Shown here piece by piece: positions 8,266 through 17,447 of a stretch of DNA of 64,000 bases (position 1 is its first letter; each line of letters starts with the position of its first letter). The stretch covers positions 1-64,000 of the forward strand of contig JASEFA010000008.1 in the NCBI GenBank assembly GCA_030019365.1, in the 5' to 3' direction. This DNA is from Bacillota bacterium (GTDB taxonomy: Bacteria; Bacillota; Sulfobacillia; JACIYH01). The notes below the pieces were generated by a model. It was not told where the DNA came from. It was given only the letters and a program-made list of their open reading frames with translations, and ran no database searches. The translations under genes were made by a program, and so were the position numbers.

Positions 8266-9285
8266 TCAGGCTCCCAGTCGGGCCAGATCCATATACGTGA
8301 TCACCAGAAAGAGGAGCATGAGCAGGGCGAAACCCACCAGGTGCACCAGGTTCTCCCGGGCGGGGTCCACGGGCTTGCCCCGCACCACTTCCAGCCCCAG
8401 AAACATGAGCCGGCTGCCGTCCAGGGCCGGGATGGGAACCAGGTTGAAGAGTGCCAGGTTGGCGGAGAGCACGGCGGTGAGGTACATGAGCTCGCGCAGG
8501 CCCATGCGGGCCGCCTGCCCGATGAGCTCGCCGATGCCCACCGGGCCCATCAGCCGGGCCTCTACCTTGCCGGTGATGGCCAGCAGTACCCCCCTGATCA
8601 GGAGAATGGTGACCCGGTAGGTCTCTTTCACGCCGGCCCACAGGGCCCCGGGCAGGGCATCCCGCTCGGCCCGCACCACCGGCGCCAGGCCCACGAATCC
8701 CACCCGCTGGTCGGTGGGGGAGCGCTCGGGGACCACCACCGCCTGTCGCCGGACTCCCCCTCGCTCCACCGTGAAGGCCAGGGGCCGGCCGGGAGAGGCC
8801 TGCACCATGGCCACCACCTGGTCCCAGGAGGTCATTCGCCGCCCGTCCACCTCCAGGATGCGGTCGCCCACCCGCAACCCCGCCCCCGCGGCGGGACCGC
8901 CCGGCAGCACCTGGGCCACCGTGAGGGTGGCCCGCCCGATCCCCAGCACGGCGAAGATGAAGGTGAACAGCGCCACCGCCAGCACCAGGTTCATGAGGGG
9001 ACCGGCGAATATGACGCCCGCGCGGGTGCGCACGGGCTTGCGGGAGAAGCCCTCGGGGTCATCCGCTTCCCCCGCCTCCATGCCGGCAATGCGTACTCCC
9101 GCACCCCACGGGATGACCCGGAGGGCGTAGTAAGTCTCACCCACGCGACGCCGGTAGAGGGCGGGACCGAAGCCGATGGTGAACTCGTGCACCTTGATGC
9201 CCGCCCGCCGGGCCGCCAGGAAATGCCCGGCTTCGTGCACCACTACCAGCAACCCCAGGACCAGAACTGTCACCAGGATGGTCAT
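8266..9285 (-). CDS. rseP: RseP/RasP site-2 membrane zinc protease
   Basis: A 339-residue intramembrane metalloprotease of the S2P family that trims anti-sigma factors and signal peptides. The zinc site HEAGH is at residues 17-21 in the first membrane helix. One PDZ domain lies at about 110-190 (AGLRVGDRILEVDG). The second active-site element is NLVPIPALDGSRL near 285, followed by the last membrane helices. ATG 9285 overlaps the dxr stop (ATGA at 9282-9285). The dxr-rseP-ispG order is common in Bacillota. Confidence 0.95.
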   Translation of the reverse strand: MTILVTVLVLGLLVVVHEAGHFLAARRAGIKVHEFTIGFGPALYRRRVGETYYALRVIPWGAGVRIAGMEAGEADDPEGFSRKPVRTRAGVIFAGPLMNLVLAVALFTFIFAVLGIGRATLTVAQVLPGGPAAGAGLRVGDRILEVDGRRMTSWDQVVAMVQASPGRPLAFTVERGGVRRQAVVVPERSPTDQRVGFVGLAPVVRAERDALPGALWAGVKETYRVTILLIRGVLLAITGKVEARLMGPVGIGELIGQAARMGLRELMYLTAVLSANLALFNLVPIPALDGSRLMFLGLEVVRGKPVDPARENLVHLVGFALLMLLFLVITYMDLARLGA

Positions 9286-10436
9286 CCGCCGTCCTCCCCG
9301 GCCGCCTCGGCCGCCCGCCGGCGGGCCCAGGCGGCCGCCGCCAGGATTTCCTCCAGGGAGCGCGCCGGGCCCGGGACGTGCTCGCTCATAACCCGCTCCA
9401 CCAGGCGGGCAATGCCGGGGAAGGAGATCTCGCCCCGCAGGAAACGTTCTACCGCCACTTCGTCTGCCGCACTCATCACCGCGGGCACAGTCCCCCCCAT
9501 TCTACCCGCCCGGTAGGCGTATTGCAAGCAAGGGAAGTCCTCCACCCGGGGGCGCTCGAAAGTCAGCTCGCGCCCGGCGAGCTCAAGAAGAGAGATGGGC
9601 GGCGAGACCCGCTCGGGGTAAAAGAGGGCGTAAGCGATGGCCAGGCGCATGTCCGCGGAACCGATCTGGGCCAGCACCGACCCGTCCTGCATCTCGAGCA
9701 GGGAATGGACGAGCCCCTGTGGGTGGATGAGCACTTCAATGCGGTCGTAATCCAGCCCGAACAGGTGGTGGGCCTCGATCACCTCCAGCCCCTTGTTCAT
9801 GAGGGTGGCGGAGTCCACCGTGATCTTGGGCCCCATGTTCCACACCGGGTGGCGGAGAGCCTCCCCGGGGGTGACATTCCGCAGGGCCCCGGCGTCCAGG
9901 GCGCGGAAGGGCCCCCCCGAACCAGTGAGGATGATGCGGCGCACGCCGGCCGGATCTTCCCCGCGCAGGCACTGGTGCACCGCCACGTGCTCGCTGTCGA
10001 CGGGCAGGAGCTCCCCGCCCCGAGCGGCCTGCATCACCAGGTGGCCCGCCGCCACCAGGGTTTCCTTGTTGGCGAGAGCCACCCGCTTCCCGGCCTCCAG
10101 GGCGGTGAGGGTGGGCACCAGGCCGGCCAGCCCGGCGCTGGCCACCAGCACGGTGTCCGCTTCCGGCCAGGAGGCCAGCTCCCGCATGCCATCATCGCCG
10201 GCCAGCACCACCGGCCCCGCTACTGCACCCAGCAGCTCCCTTGCCCGCCGGGCGGCCCCGGGATCGGCCAGGGCCACCACGCGGGGCCGGAACTCCCGCG
10301 CCTGCTCCGCCAGCACATCGATGCGACCGCCCGCAGCCAGCCCCACCACCTGCAGCCTCTCCGGATGCCGGCGCGCCACGTCCAGGGCCTGGCGGCCAAT
10401 GGAACCCGTGCTCCCCAGGATCACCAGGTGCCTCAC
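9282..10436 (-). CDS. dxr: 1-deoxy-D-xylulose 5-phosphate reductoisomerase
   Basis: The first committed MEP-pathway enzyme, converting DXP to MEP with NADPH. The 384-residue protein has the NADPH loop GSTGSIGRQALD at 8-19, NKETLV, the metal and substrate region PVDSEHVA, and SATLMNKGLEVIEA. The length is normal. The chosen start is GTG 10436, which overlaps the upstream stop (GTGA at 10433-10436). The open frame continues upstream without homology to the family. Confidence 0.96.
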   Translation of the reverse strand: MRHLVILGSTGSIGRQALDVARRHPERLQVVGLAAGGRIDVLAEQAREFRPRVVALADPGAARRARELLGAVAGPVVLAGDDGMRELASWPEADTVLVASAGLAGLVPTLTALEAGKRVALANKETLVAAGHLVMQAARGGELLPVDSEHVAVHQCLRGEDPAGVRRIILTGSGGPFRALDAGALRNVTPGEALRHPVWNMGPKITVDSATLMNKGLEVIEAHHLFGLDYDRIEVLIHPQGLVHSLLEMQDGSVLAQIGSADMRLAIAYALFYPERVSPPISLLELAGRELTFERPRVEDFPCLQYAYRAGRMGGTVPAVMSAADEVAVERFLRGEISFPGIARLVERVMSEHVPGPARSLEEILAAAAWARRRAAEAAGEDGG

Positions 10437-11485
10437 GCCCGCCCACCACCCCCGGGGCGGCCGCCCCCGGGTCCGCCGGGCGGCTCGCCGAAGGTGAGGA
10501 TACCGGCCTGCCTCATGGCAGAGAGCAGCATCACCACGAGCGGCCCCACCGCCAGCCCCAGGATGCCCAGCAGGCGGGCGCCCACGTACATGGAGACCAG
10601 GGCGGCCAGCGGATGAATGCCCAGCCTTTCCCCGATCACCCGGGGCTGAGCCACCTGCCTTACCACGGAAATGGCCAGGTATAGCAGGCCCAACCCCACC
10701 CCCAACCCCACCTTGCCCCAGATGAAGTTGTACAGCATCCACGGCACGAACAGCAGCCCGGGTCCCAGCACGGGCAGGATGTCAAGCAGTCCCGAGGCGA
10801 GCCCCAGCAGCAGGGCATAGGGTATCCCCAGGGCCGCGAGGCCGGCTATGGTGATGACGGTGGTGAGGACGATCAGAAGGAACTGGGCGAAGGCGAACTC
10901 CCCCACCGAGCGCATCAGCCGCCCGGCCAGGTTGGCCGCGTGTTCCCGCCATCCTCCGGGAAGCAGGCCGAGGAAGAAGGCCCCTATCGCTCCCAGGTCC
11001 CGGCTTATGAAGTAGGAGGCGATGGCCGCCACCAGGGTGATCAGGCCCACCTCGGGCAGGCCGGCCACGGCCAGGAGGGCTCCGGACAGCACCCGCCCGA
11101 GAAAGGCGTACAGCCTGGCGAGCTGCCCGTATATCTCCTCGGTGACCGTGGGAGGCAACGACGCCATGAACTGGCCCGCCCGCGCCGTGAGATCGTCCAC
11201 CACCTGGCGGGCGGTCTGGTAATACGTGGGCAGGGCTTCCACCAGCTTGGTGATCTCCACCACCAGGGTGGAAACCGCCCAGGTGACCAGGGCGAAGAAC
11301 AGCCCCAGCACCAGGGCGAGGGCCACCAGCACGGCCACGGACCGGGCCACGCGCAACCTCTGCAGGCCCCGCACCACGGGTTCCACCGCCAGGGCCAGCA
11401 GCAACCCCAGGACGAAGGGCCACAGGTAGGGCAGCAAGTAGCGCACGAAAACGTATGCCCCCGCCAGGACTCCGCCGGCCAGCAA
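10433..11485 (-). CDS. AI-2E/YtvI-family membrane permease
   Basis: A polytopic membrane protein of about 350 residues with the AI-2E/PerM/YtvI layout: two N-terminal helices, an amphipathic region (about 70-130), a further helical block and the conserved LLDILPVLGPGLLFVPW segment. YtvI members occur in spore formers, but the substrate is unknown. The Gly/Pro-rich tail is poorly conserved. The start is uncertain. TTG 11485 is the first standard codon but has no good ribosome site and trims the first helix. ATC 11509, preceded by AAGGA, would give a better N-terminus. It sits between cdsA and dxr, where most Bacillota have no gene. Confidence 0.8.
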   Translation of the reverse strand: MLAGGVLAGAYVFVRYLLPYLWPFVLGLLLALAVEPVVRGLQRLRVARSVAVLVALALVLGLFFALVTWAVSTLVVEITKLVEALPTYYQTARQVVDDLTARAGQFMASLPPTVTEEIYGQLARLYAFLGRVLSGALLAVAGLPEVGLITLVAAIASYFISRDLGAIGAFFLGLLPGGWREHAANLAGRLMRSVGEFAFAQFLLIVLTTVITIAGLAALGIPYALLLGLASGLLDILPVLGPGLLFVPWMLYNFIWGKVGLGVGLGLLYLAISVVRQVAQPRVIGERLGIHPLAALVSMYVGARLLGILGLAVGPLVVMLLSAMRQAGILTFGEPPGGPGGGRPGGGGRA

Positions 11486-11548
11486 GCACGAAGCTGCAAA
11501 GGGACTGATCGCCGTCCTTAACTCACATCCCCCCCATCCGTCCTCAAG

Positions 11549-12328
11549 TCACATCCCCCCCAGCATCTTCCACCAGTACAGGACGGGAGCGGCAAAGGCG
11601 AGGCTGTCGAACCGGTCCAGCACCCCGCCGTGCCCGGGCACCAGGCGGCCGGAGTCCTTGCGACCGGCGGCCCGCTTCAGGGCCGACTCCGCCAGATCGC
11701 CCACCATTCCCGCCACAGCCGCCCCCACACCCAGGGCCACCCCCACGGCCGCCCCCCGGTGCAGGAGCGGCCCGGCGGCCACCGCCCCGGCCACCGCCGC
11801 CGCCAGCACTCCCGCCAGCGCTCCTTCCCGGGACTTCCCCGGGCTCAGCCGCGGCACCAGGCGGTGGCGTCCCCGGGCCAGGCCCACGAAGTAGGCGGCT
11901 ATGTCGGCCGCCCAGACCGCAGCCAGCAGAAAGAGGCTCCACCCCAGGCCCTGCGCTCCCTGGCGCAGCAATACAAGGTGGCCCAGGCCCAGGCCGGGAT
12001 ACAGCACGCCCAGCAGCATGGCCGGAGCCCGCACTCCCCCCGGGTAAAGGGCGGCATCCAGGATCATCACCGCCAGCAGTACGGCGGTGGCGCCCAGCAG
12101 TAGCGGGAGTGGCACCAGGCCTCCCAGCAGCAAGACCAGGCACCCGGCCAGCACCGCCGCCACCCCCGCCGGCAGCCGGCGGCTCGCCTCTGCCATGGCC
12201 ACCGCCTCCGCGGCAGCCGCACCGGCCAGGAGGGCCACCGCCACCGCCCACACCCTGCCCCCATACCACAGGCAGGCCAGCAAGGGCGGGGCCCCGAGGA
12301 CGACGGTGAGGACCCGGGTTCTGAGCAC
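11549..12328 (-). CDS. cdsA: Phosphatidate cytidylyltransferase
   Basis: A membrane enzyme making CDP-diacylglycerol from CTP and phosphatidic acid. The 259-residue protein is mostly membrane helices. It carries the CTP-transferase signature SALKRAAGRKDSGRLVPGHG, followed by GVLDRFDS, near the C-terminus. GTG 12328 is preferred: it is preceded by a G-rich ribosome site and gives the usual length. An ATG at 12352 would overlap uppS by 20 bases. The next gene begins in the region just after its stop at 11549. Confidence 0.93.
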   Translation of the reverse strand: MLRTRVLTVVLGAPPLLACLWYGGRVWAVAVALLAGAAAAEAVAMAEASRRLPAGVAAVLAGCLVLLLGGLVPLPLLLGATAVLLAVMILDAALYPGGVRAPAMLLGVLYPGLGLGHLVLLRQGAQGLGWSLFLLAAVWAADIAAYFVGLARGRHRLVPRLSPGKSREGALAGVLAAAVAGAVAAGPLLHRGAAVGVALGVGAAVAGMVGDLAESALKRAAGRKDSGRLVPGHGGVLDRFDSLAFAAPVLYWWKMLGGM

Positions 12329-12332
12329 GCCC

Positions 12333-13118
12333 CTATCTCCCCTCGGCAGCATCCAGCCCGCCGAACCGGCGGCGCCGGCGCTGGTAGTCGGCCACGGCCT
12401 CCGCCAGATGGACCGGCCGGAAGTCGGGCCACAGCACCGGGGTGAACCAGAACTCAGCGTAGGCAGCCTGCCAGAGCAGGAAGTTGGATATGCGCAGCTC
12501 TCCGGAAGGGCGGATGAGCAGGTCGGGGTCCGGCAGTCCGGCCGTGTCCAGGTACGACGCGAACTTATCCTCATTCAGCTCCGCTTCCGTCTTCCCCTCA
12601 CGGATATCCCGGCCGAAGCGCTGGCAGGCATCGGTGATCTCGCGCCGGCCGCCATAGTTGAGGGCCACCACCAGCTGCAGCCTGTCTCCCGCCGCCGTGC
12701 GCTCCCTCACCCGCCCCAGGGCCTCCCGCACCCGGGCGGGCAGGTCCTCGGGATGGCCTATGATCCGCACCCGGACCCCATTCCTGGCCAGGGTGTCCAG
12801 CTCTCGATCAACGTAATCCGCCAGGAGGTCCATCAGCCCCTGCACCTCCTCGGGCGGCCGCTTCCAGTTCTCGGTAGAGAATGCGTACAGGGTGAGGACC
12901 TCGATGCCCAGTTCGGCGCACGCCTCCACCACCTGGCGGACGGACTCCAGCCCCGCCCGGTGCCCGGCCAGGCGCGGCAGCCCCCGCTGCCGGGCCCAGC
13001 GGCCGTTGCCATCCATGATGATGGCCACATGCCGGGGCACGAGTCCCCGCCGCAACTGGGCCTTGCGCTGCTCCCAGTCGCTATTTCCCCTCTTTCTTCT
13101 CCCGGACGTATTCTTCAT
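12333..13118 (-). CDS. uppS: Undecaprenyl diphosphate synthase
   Basis: A cis-prenyltransferase that builds the C55 lipid carrier for wall synthesis. The 261-residue protein has the substrate loop IIMDGNGRWA near residue 35, HRAGLESV, LYAFSTENWKRP and the C-terminal RPSGELRISNFLLWQ. ATG 13118 lies 38 bases inside the preceding small gene and has no strong ribosome site. Starts further in would remove residues that other members keep, so coupling to the upstream gene is likely. Confidence 0.96.
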   Translation of the reverse strand: MKNTSGRRKRGNSDWEQRKAQLRRGLVPRHVAIIMDGNGRWARQRGLPRLAGHRAGLESVRQVVEACAELGIEVLTLYAFSTENWKRPPEEVQGLMDLLADYVDRELDTLARNGVRVRIIGHPEDLPARVREALGRVRERTAAGDRLQLVVALNYGGRREITDACQRFGRDIREGKTEAELNEDKFASYLDTAGLPDPDLLIRPSGELRISNFLLWQAAYAEFWFTPVLWPDFRPVHLAEAVADYQRRRRRFGGLDAAEGR

Positions 13119-13356
13119 AAGCGTATATCAGGAGCAATCTCCCGGCATCGCCAACCCGCTGCCCCACCACCATGGCCCTTCCCGCCGGGTTACCCGGCCA
13201 GGGGGGCCGCGTGAGCACCTCCTCCACCTCCCAGCCCGCTGCCCGGGCCTGCGACCGGGCCTCCTCCCGGGAAAGGCCCCACAGGAGGGGCGGACCGGAC
13301 AGGGGACCGGACGGCGGGGGGGATGGGGGCGGACCGGACGGGGCCGACGGGGTCAA
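13081..13356 (-). CDS. Small conserved-position protein of unknown function, weakly PASTA-like
   Basis: A 91-residue protein between frr and uppS. It starts at TTG 13356, overlapping the frr stop (TTGA). Residues 1-25 are Pro/Ser-rich. The rest, about 28-90, looks like a single small alpha-beta unit (LSREEARSQARAAGWEVEEV, then VVGQRV and LLLIYAYEEY), which resembles a PASTA repeat in pattern. No membrane segment or signal peptide is present. Its overlap on both sides shows it is translated with the operon. The function is unknown. Confidence 0.6.
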   Translation of the reverse strand: MTPSAPSGPPPSPPPSGPLSGPPLLWGLSREEARSQARAAGWEVEEVLTRPPWPGNPAGRAMVVGQRVGDAGRLLLIYAYEEYVREKKEGK

Positions 13357-13902
13357 ACCTCCATGATCTCCTTTTCTTTCGCTGCCAGTATACGATCGAT
13401 CTCCCCAATGTACCTGTCGGTAAGCCTCTGTACCTGCTCCTGCCCCCGGCGCAGGTCGTCCTCGGTGATCTGCCCCTCGTCCTCAAGCTCCCTGAGCATT
13501 TCCATCGCCTCCCGGCGCAGGTTGCGGATGGCCACCCGCTGCTCCTCCCCCCACCGCCGGGCCTGCTTTACCAGCTCCTGCCTCCGCTCCTGGGTGAGCT
13601 GAGGGAGCACCAGCCGGATCACCGTCCCGTCACTGGCCGGCGTGACGCCCAGCTCCGACTTCATGATGGCTTTCTCGACGGCCGAGATCTGGGACCGGTC
13701 CCACGGTTGCACCACCATCAGCCGGGGTTCGGGGACGGTGATGGTGCACAGCTGGGTGATGGGCGTAGGGGTACCGTAGTAGTCGACTACCACCTTCTCC
13801 AGAAGCGCCGGGCTGGCCCGCCCCGCCCGCATCCCCGCCAGATCCTTCTGGAACAGCGTGCAGGTCTTCTTCATCTTCTCCTCGGTCTCCCGGTACACCT
13901 CA

Positions 13903-13910
<8 letters not shown>
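13353..13910 (-). CDS. frr: Ribosome recycling factor
   Basis: A 185-residue L-shaped protein that, with EF-G, splits the post-termination ribosome. The coiled-coil start (ETEEKMKKT), [32 protein letters not shown] and the C-terminal helices through KEKEIMEV are all typical, and the length matches the family. ATG 13910 overlaps the pyrH stop by 8 bases. Confidence 0.97.
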
Positions 13911-14631
<721 letters not shown>

Positions 14632-14644
14632 GCGGGATGCCTCC

Positions 14645-15235
14645 TCAGCTGGCCTCGCCCACGTCAAAGCGGGCAAAGCGCCTGATCACCACGTTTTCGC
14701 CCACCCGCGCTATGAGCTGTGTGAGGAGCTGCCCGACCGTGACCTGCCCGTCGCGGATGTAGGGCTGGTCGAGCAGGCAGGCCTGCTGGAAGAACTTGTC
14801 CAGCCGGCCCTGCACTATCTTCTCGGCCACATGGGCGGGCTTACCCTCCGCCTCCGCCTGCACCCGCAGGATTTCCCTCTCCCTCTCCAGCGCCTCCCCC
14901 GGGACCTGGTCCCGGGAAACGTAGGTGGGATTCATGGCCGCAATCTGCATGGCCACCTCGTGCACGAACTCCCGGAACTCCGCGGTGCGTGCCACGAAGT
15001 CAGTCTCGCAGTTGACCTCCACCAGTACCCCCAGGCGGGAGCCCGGGTGGATGTAGGCGTCGATCGCCCCTTCGGAAGCCTCCCGGCCGGCCTTCTTCGC
15101 CGCCAGGGCCAGCCCCTTCTCCCGGAGTATGCGCACGGCCCGTTCCAGGTCGCCTGCCGCGCTCTCCAGGGCCTTCTTGCAGTCCAGCAACCCCGCGCCC
15201 GTCATCTCCCGCAGCTGTCTGACCCTCTCGCTCAT
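14645..15235 (-). CDS. tsf: Elongation factor Ts (short form)
   Basis: The guanine-nucleotide exchange factor for EF-Tu. At 196 residues it is the short type with one core domain. It begins with the UBA-like helix and the signature [17 protein letters not shown], then [13 protein letters not shown], the second signature. ATG 15235 overlaps the rpsB stop (ATGA). Confidence 0.97.
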   Translation of the reverse strand: MSERVRQLREMTGAGLLDCKKALESAAGDLERAVRILREKGLALAAKKAGREASEGAIDAYIHPGSRLGVLVEVNCETDFVARTAEFREFVHEVAMQIAAMNPTYVSRDQVPGEALEREREILRVQAEAEGKPAHVAEKIVQGRLDKFFQQACLLDQPYIRDGQVTVGQLLTQLIARVGENVVIRRFARFDVGEAS

Positions 15236-15957
15236 GCCCCTTCTTCCCTCACTTCCCCGGCGGGCAGCACCTGCACCCCCTGCAGGCCCTCCAGGACGGC
15301 GTCCGCCATCTTGCCCGTGATCAGCTTGACTGCCCGGATGGCGTCATCGTTGCCGGGGATGATGTAGTCCACCTCATCGGGATCGCAGTTGGTATCCACG
15401 ATGGCCGCGATGGGGATGCGCAACCGGCGGGCCTCCTTGACCGCGATGGCCTCCTTGCGCGGGTCCACCACAAACAACGCCGAGGGGAGTTCCTTCATCC
15501 CCTTGATGCCGCCCAGGTACTTGTCCAGCCTCAACCGCTCCCGCTCCAGGCGGGCGACTTCCTTCTTGGGCAGGCGCGCCAGGTAGCCGGACTCCACCAT
15601 CTCCTCCAGCTGCATGAGCCGCTCGATGCGCCGCCTGATGGTGGGAAAGTTGGTAAGGGTGCCACCCAGCCAGCGCTGGTTGACGTAGAACTGACCGCAC
15701 CGCCGGGCTTCCTCGGCCACCGACTCCTGGGCCTGCTTCTTGGTGCCCACAAAGAGCACCCTGCCTCCCTGGAAAACCACGTCCCGCAGGAACTCGTAGA
15801 CCTCGTCCAGCAGCCGGACCGTCTTCTGCAGGTCGATGATATAGATGCCGTTCCGCTCCGTGAAAATGTAGGGGCGCATCTTCGGATTCCAGCGCCTGGT
15901 CTGGTGCCCGAAGTGCACCCCTGCCTCCAGCAACTGCTTCATGGACAATACGGGCAT
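15232..15957 (-). CDS. rpsB: 30S ribosomal protein S2
   Basis: A 241-residue protein of the small subunit. Family blocks are [49 protein letters not shown] and [16 protein letters not shown] 15957 is chosen because GGGAGGT lies 6 bases upstream and the protein then starts as other S2 proteins do. The frame stays open much further upstream. It is the first gene of a 12-gene operon with its promoter about 235 bases upstream. Confidence 0.98.
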   Translation of the reverse strand: MPVLSMKQLLEAGVHFGHQTRRWNPKMRPYIFTERNGIYIIDLQKTVRLLDEVYEFLRDVVFQGGRVLFVGTKKQAQESVAEEARRCGQFYVNQRWLGGTLTNFPTIRRRIERLMQLEEMVESGYLARLPKKEVARLERERLRLDKYLGGIKGMKELPSALFVVDPRKEAIAVKEARRLRIPIAAIVDTNCDPDEVDYIIPGNDDAIRAVKLITGKMADAVLEGLQGVQVLPAGEVREEGA

Positions 15958-16191
15958 GATGCTACCTCCCGGTTGGCCTCCGCCTCCTTCACTCCGGGCA
16001 GATCCGGCCCCCGCGCCGGGCGCCCAAGCCACGCTGCTGGCGCGTGCTGCGGCGCTGGTGTGGTCGCGCGCGGCCCGGGCCCGGGCTGGGGAAACCGGCA
16101 CCGACTGCTCCGGTCGGGAGACGTGCGTGGTTTGCGCCCCCATGAGCCCGAGCCAGCCCACGCCTGCCCGGGTCTGCGGGCGCCGCCGCAA
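15958..16191 (-). other. Long 5' leader of the rpsB operon, no gene
   Basis: About 230 bases between the predicted start of transcription (near 16185) and rpsB. There is no credible gene; frames are open only because stops are rare at this G+C. The segment can fold strongly and could hold an S2 autoregulatory site, but I cannot match it to a known motif. Confidence 0.4.
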
Positions 16192-16220
16192 AGTATACCA
16201 CAACCTCCACCGGCCAGCAA
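16192..16220 (-). promoter_or_regulatory. Predicted sigma-A promoter of the rpsB operon
   Basis: On the minus strand, a -35 TTGCTG (16215-16220) and a -10 TATACT (16192-16197) are separated by exactly 17 bases. It is one of very few A/T-rich spots in the gap between the flagellar operon and rpsB and drives rpsB to proS. Confidence 0.7.
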
Positions 16221-16308
16221 CGAAACGCCGCCGCTGCGCAGCGCCCGGCGCCCGGCCCGGCAAGGCGGATGCACGCCCAGCGCACCCGGCCGGCTGCCGA
16301 GGGCCGGC

Positions 16309-16371
16309 GCCGGCGCACCAGAAGCCCGGTGAAGCCGGGTGAAGCCCGGGGCAGCCGCTGGCGCCGCCGGC
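16309..16371 (-). terminator. Compound inverted repeat after the flagellar operon
   Basis: Arms at 16309-16321 and 16358-16371 (GCCGGCG..CCAG against CTGG..CGCCGGC on the minus strand) can form a long imperfect stem that begins right at the stop of the last flagellar-operon gene. The loop holds three near-copies of GAAGCCCGGT (16321-16350), which can pair with themselves. There is no U-tract, so termination is only a guess. The rest of 16221-16308 shows nothing else. Confidence 0.35.
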
Positions 16372-16638
16372 TCAAACACGCACGTCGAGATGCGGCCCGG
16401 AGTCAGCGCCGTCTTTGCCTTCCTGGCGCCGGCGCTGCCCGCGCGGGCGCCCCTCCCGCCTGTCCCGGACGGCAGGAGAGCTGGTGGCGTCCTTCACCCG
16501 GGGAGCTCGCTGCTCCCGGGCCCGGGCCACCCGGTCCAGGTGTTCCTGAGCGGCCTGCCCCTGCACTTCAGCCGCCTGCTGTACCCGGCTTACCTCCGGC
16601 GATCGCGGGATGACGGACTGCCAGTCCATGGGCTTCAC
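16372..16638 (-). CDS. Small conserved protein at the end of the fla operon, function unknown
   Basis: An 88-residue protein directly after sigD. Its start reads MKPMDWQSVIPRSPEVSRVQ, the pattern I recall for a short, Gln/Glu-rich protein often found after sigD or rpsB-proximal fla genes in Clostridia. The rest is charged and probably helical or disordered. GTG 16638 has GGGGAGG 8 bases upstream. A GTG at 16647 overlapping the sigD stop is the alternative. No domain is known to me. Confidence 0.6.
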   Translation of the reverse strand: MKPMDWQSVIPRSPEVSRVQQAAEVQGQAAQEHLDRVARAREQRAPRVKDATSSPAVRDRREGRPRGQRRRQEGKDGADSGPHLDVRV

Positions 16639-16643
16639 CGCGT

Positions 16644-17447
16644 TCACCTCCCCTCGCGGGTGCCGAGGGTGCGCGATATGCCTTCCCGCTCGGCACGTTC
16701 CAGGCCGGCTCTAAGCCGCAGCATGGCCTGGGCGTGCAGCTGAGAAACCCGTCCGGGCGAGACGCCCAGCAGGCGGGCGATCTCCTTGAGAGTCAGCCCT
16801 TCATAGTAGAAAAGGGTGATGATGAGCCTCTCCCGCTCGGGCAGCCGTTCGATGGCCCAGGCCAGGACTTCCTTGCGTTCCTCCCACTCCGCCATCTCCA
16901 CCGGATCGGGCGCTTCCCGGTCGGGCAGGGAGGAAAGCACCGGCCCCTCTCGCTGCTCTGCCGCCCACAGGCCTTCCAGGGACACCAGGGAGGTACATGC
17001 CGCCTCGGTGATGCGCTGGGACAGCTCGGACGGGGTTACCCCCATTTCCGCCGCCACCTCTTCGTCAGTGGCCGGGCGCCCCAGCTGCCCTTCCAGCCGG
17101 GCATACACCCCCTGCAATTCCCTCACGCGCTGGCGGACGTGGGTAGGAACCCAGTCCAGGGCCCGCAACCCGTCCAGGATGGCGCCCCGGATGCGGGTCA
17201 CCGCATACGTCTCGAACTTCACCCCCCGGGAGGGGTCGAACTTGCCCATGGCGTCCAGCAGGCCCAGCACCCCGTATCCCACCAGGTCGTCCTCATCGAC
17301 GAAGGCGGGCAGGGTCATGCGCACCCGTCCCGCCACGAATTTGACCAGGGGCAGGTAGCCGACTGCCAGCTCCTCGCGGGCTGCCGGGTCCCCGGAGCCC
17401 TTGTACCGTTCCCACAGTTCCTGAACCCGGGCCTGGGCCCTCATCAT
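16644..17447 (-). CDS. sigD: Flagellar RNA polymerase sigma factor SigD/FliA
   Basis: A 267-residue sigma-28 factor for late flagellar and motility genes. Region 2 begins at about residue 27 (YLPLVKFVAGRV, DDLVGYGVLGLLDA, FETYAVTRIRGAILDGLR), with WVPTHVRQR typical of FliA/SigD. Region 3 follows, and region 4 holds the helix-turn-helix TLKEIARLLGVSPGRVSQLH. ATG 17447 overlaps the PilZ stop; ATG 17444 is equally possible. No anti-sigma FlgM gene is seen in the window. Confidence 0.95.
   Translation of the reverse strand: MMRAQARVQELWERYKGSGDPAAREELAVGYLPLVKFVAGRVRMTLPAFVDEDDLVGYGVLGLLDAMGKFDPSRGVKFETYAVTRIRGAILDGLRALDWVPTHVRQRVRELQGVYARLEGQLGRPATDEEVAAEMGVTPSELSQRITEAACTSLVSLEGLWAAEQREGPVLSSLPDREAPDPVEMAEWEERKEVLAWAIERLPERERLIITLFYYEGLTLKEIARLLGVSPGRVSQLHAQAMLRLRAGLERAEREGISRTLGTREGR

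Noticed and set aside
15958-16263. N-terminal extension of S2 by about 100 residues
   Set aside because: The ribosome site and family start are at 15957, and the promoter lies within the extension's coding frame.
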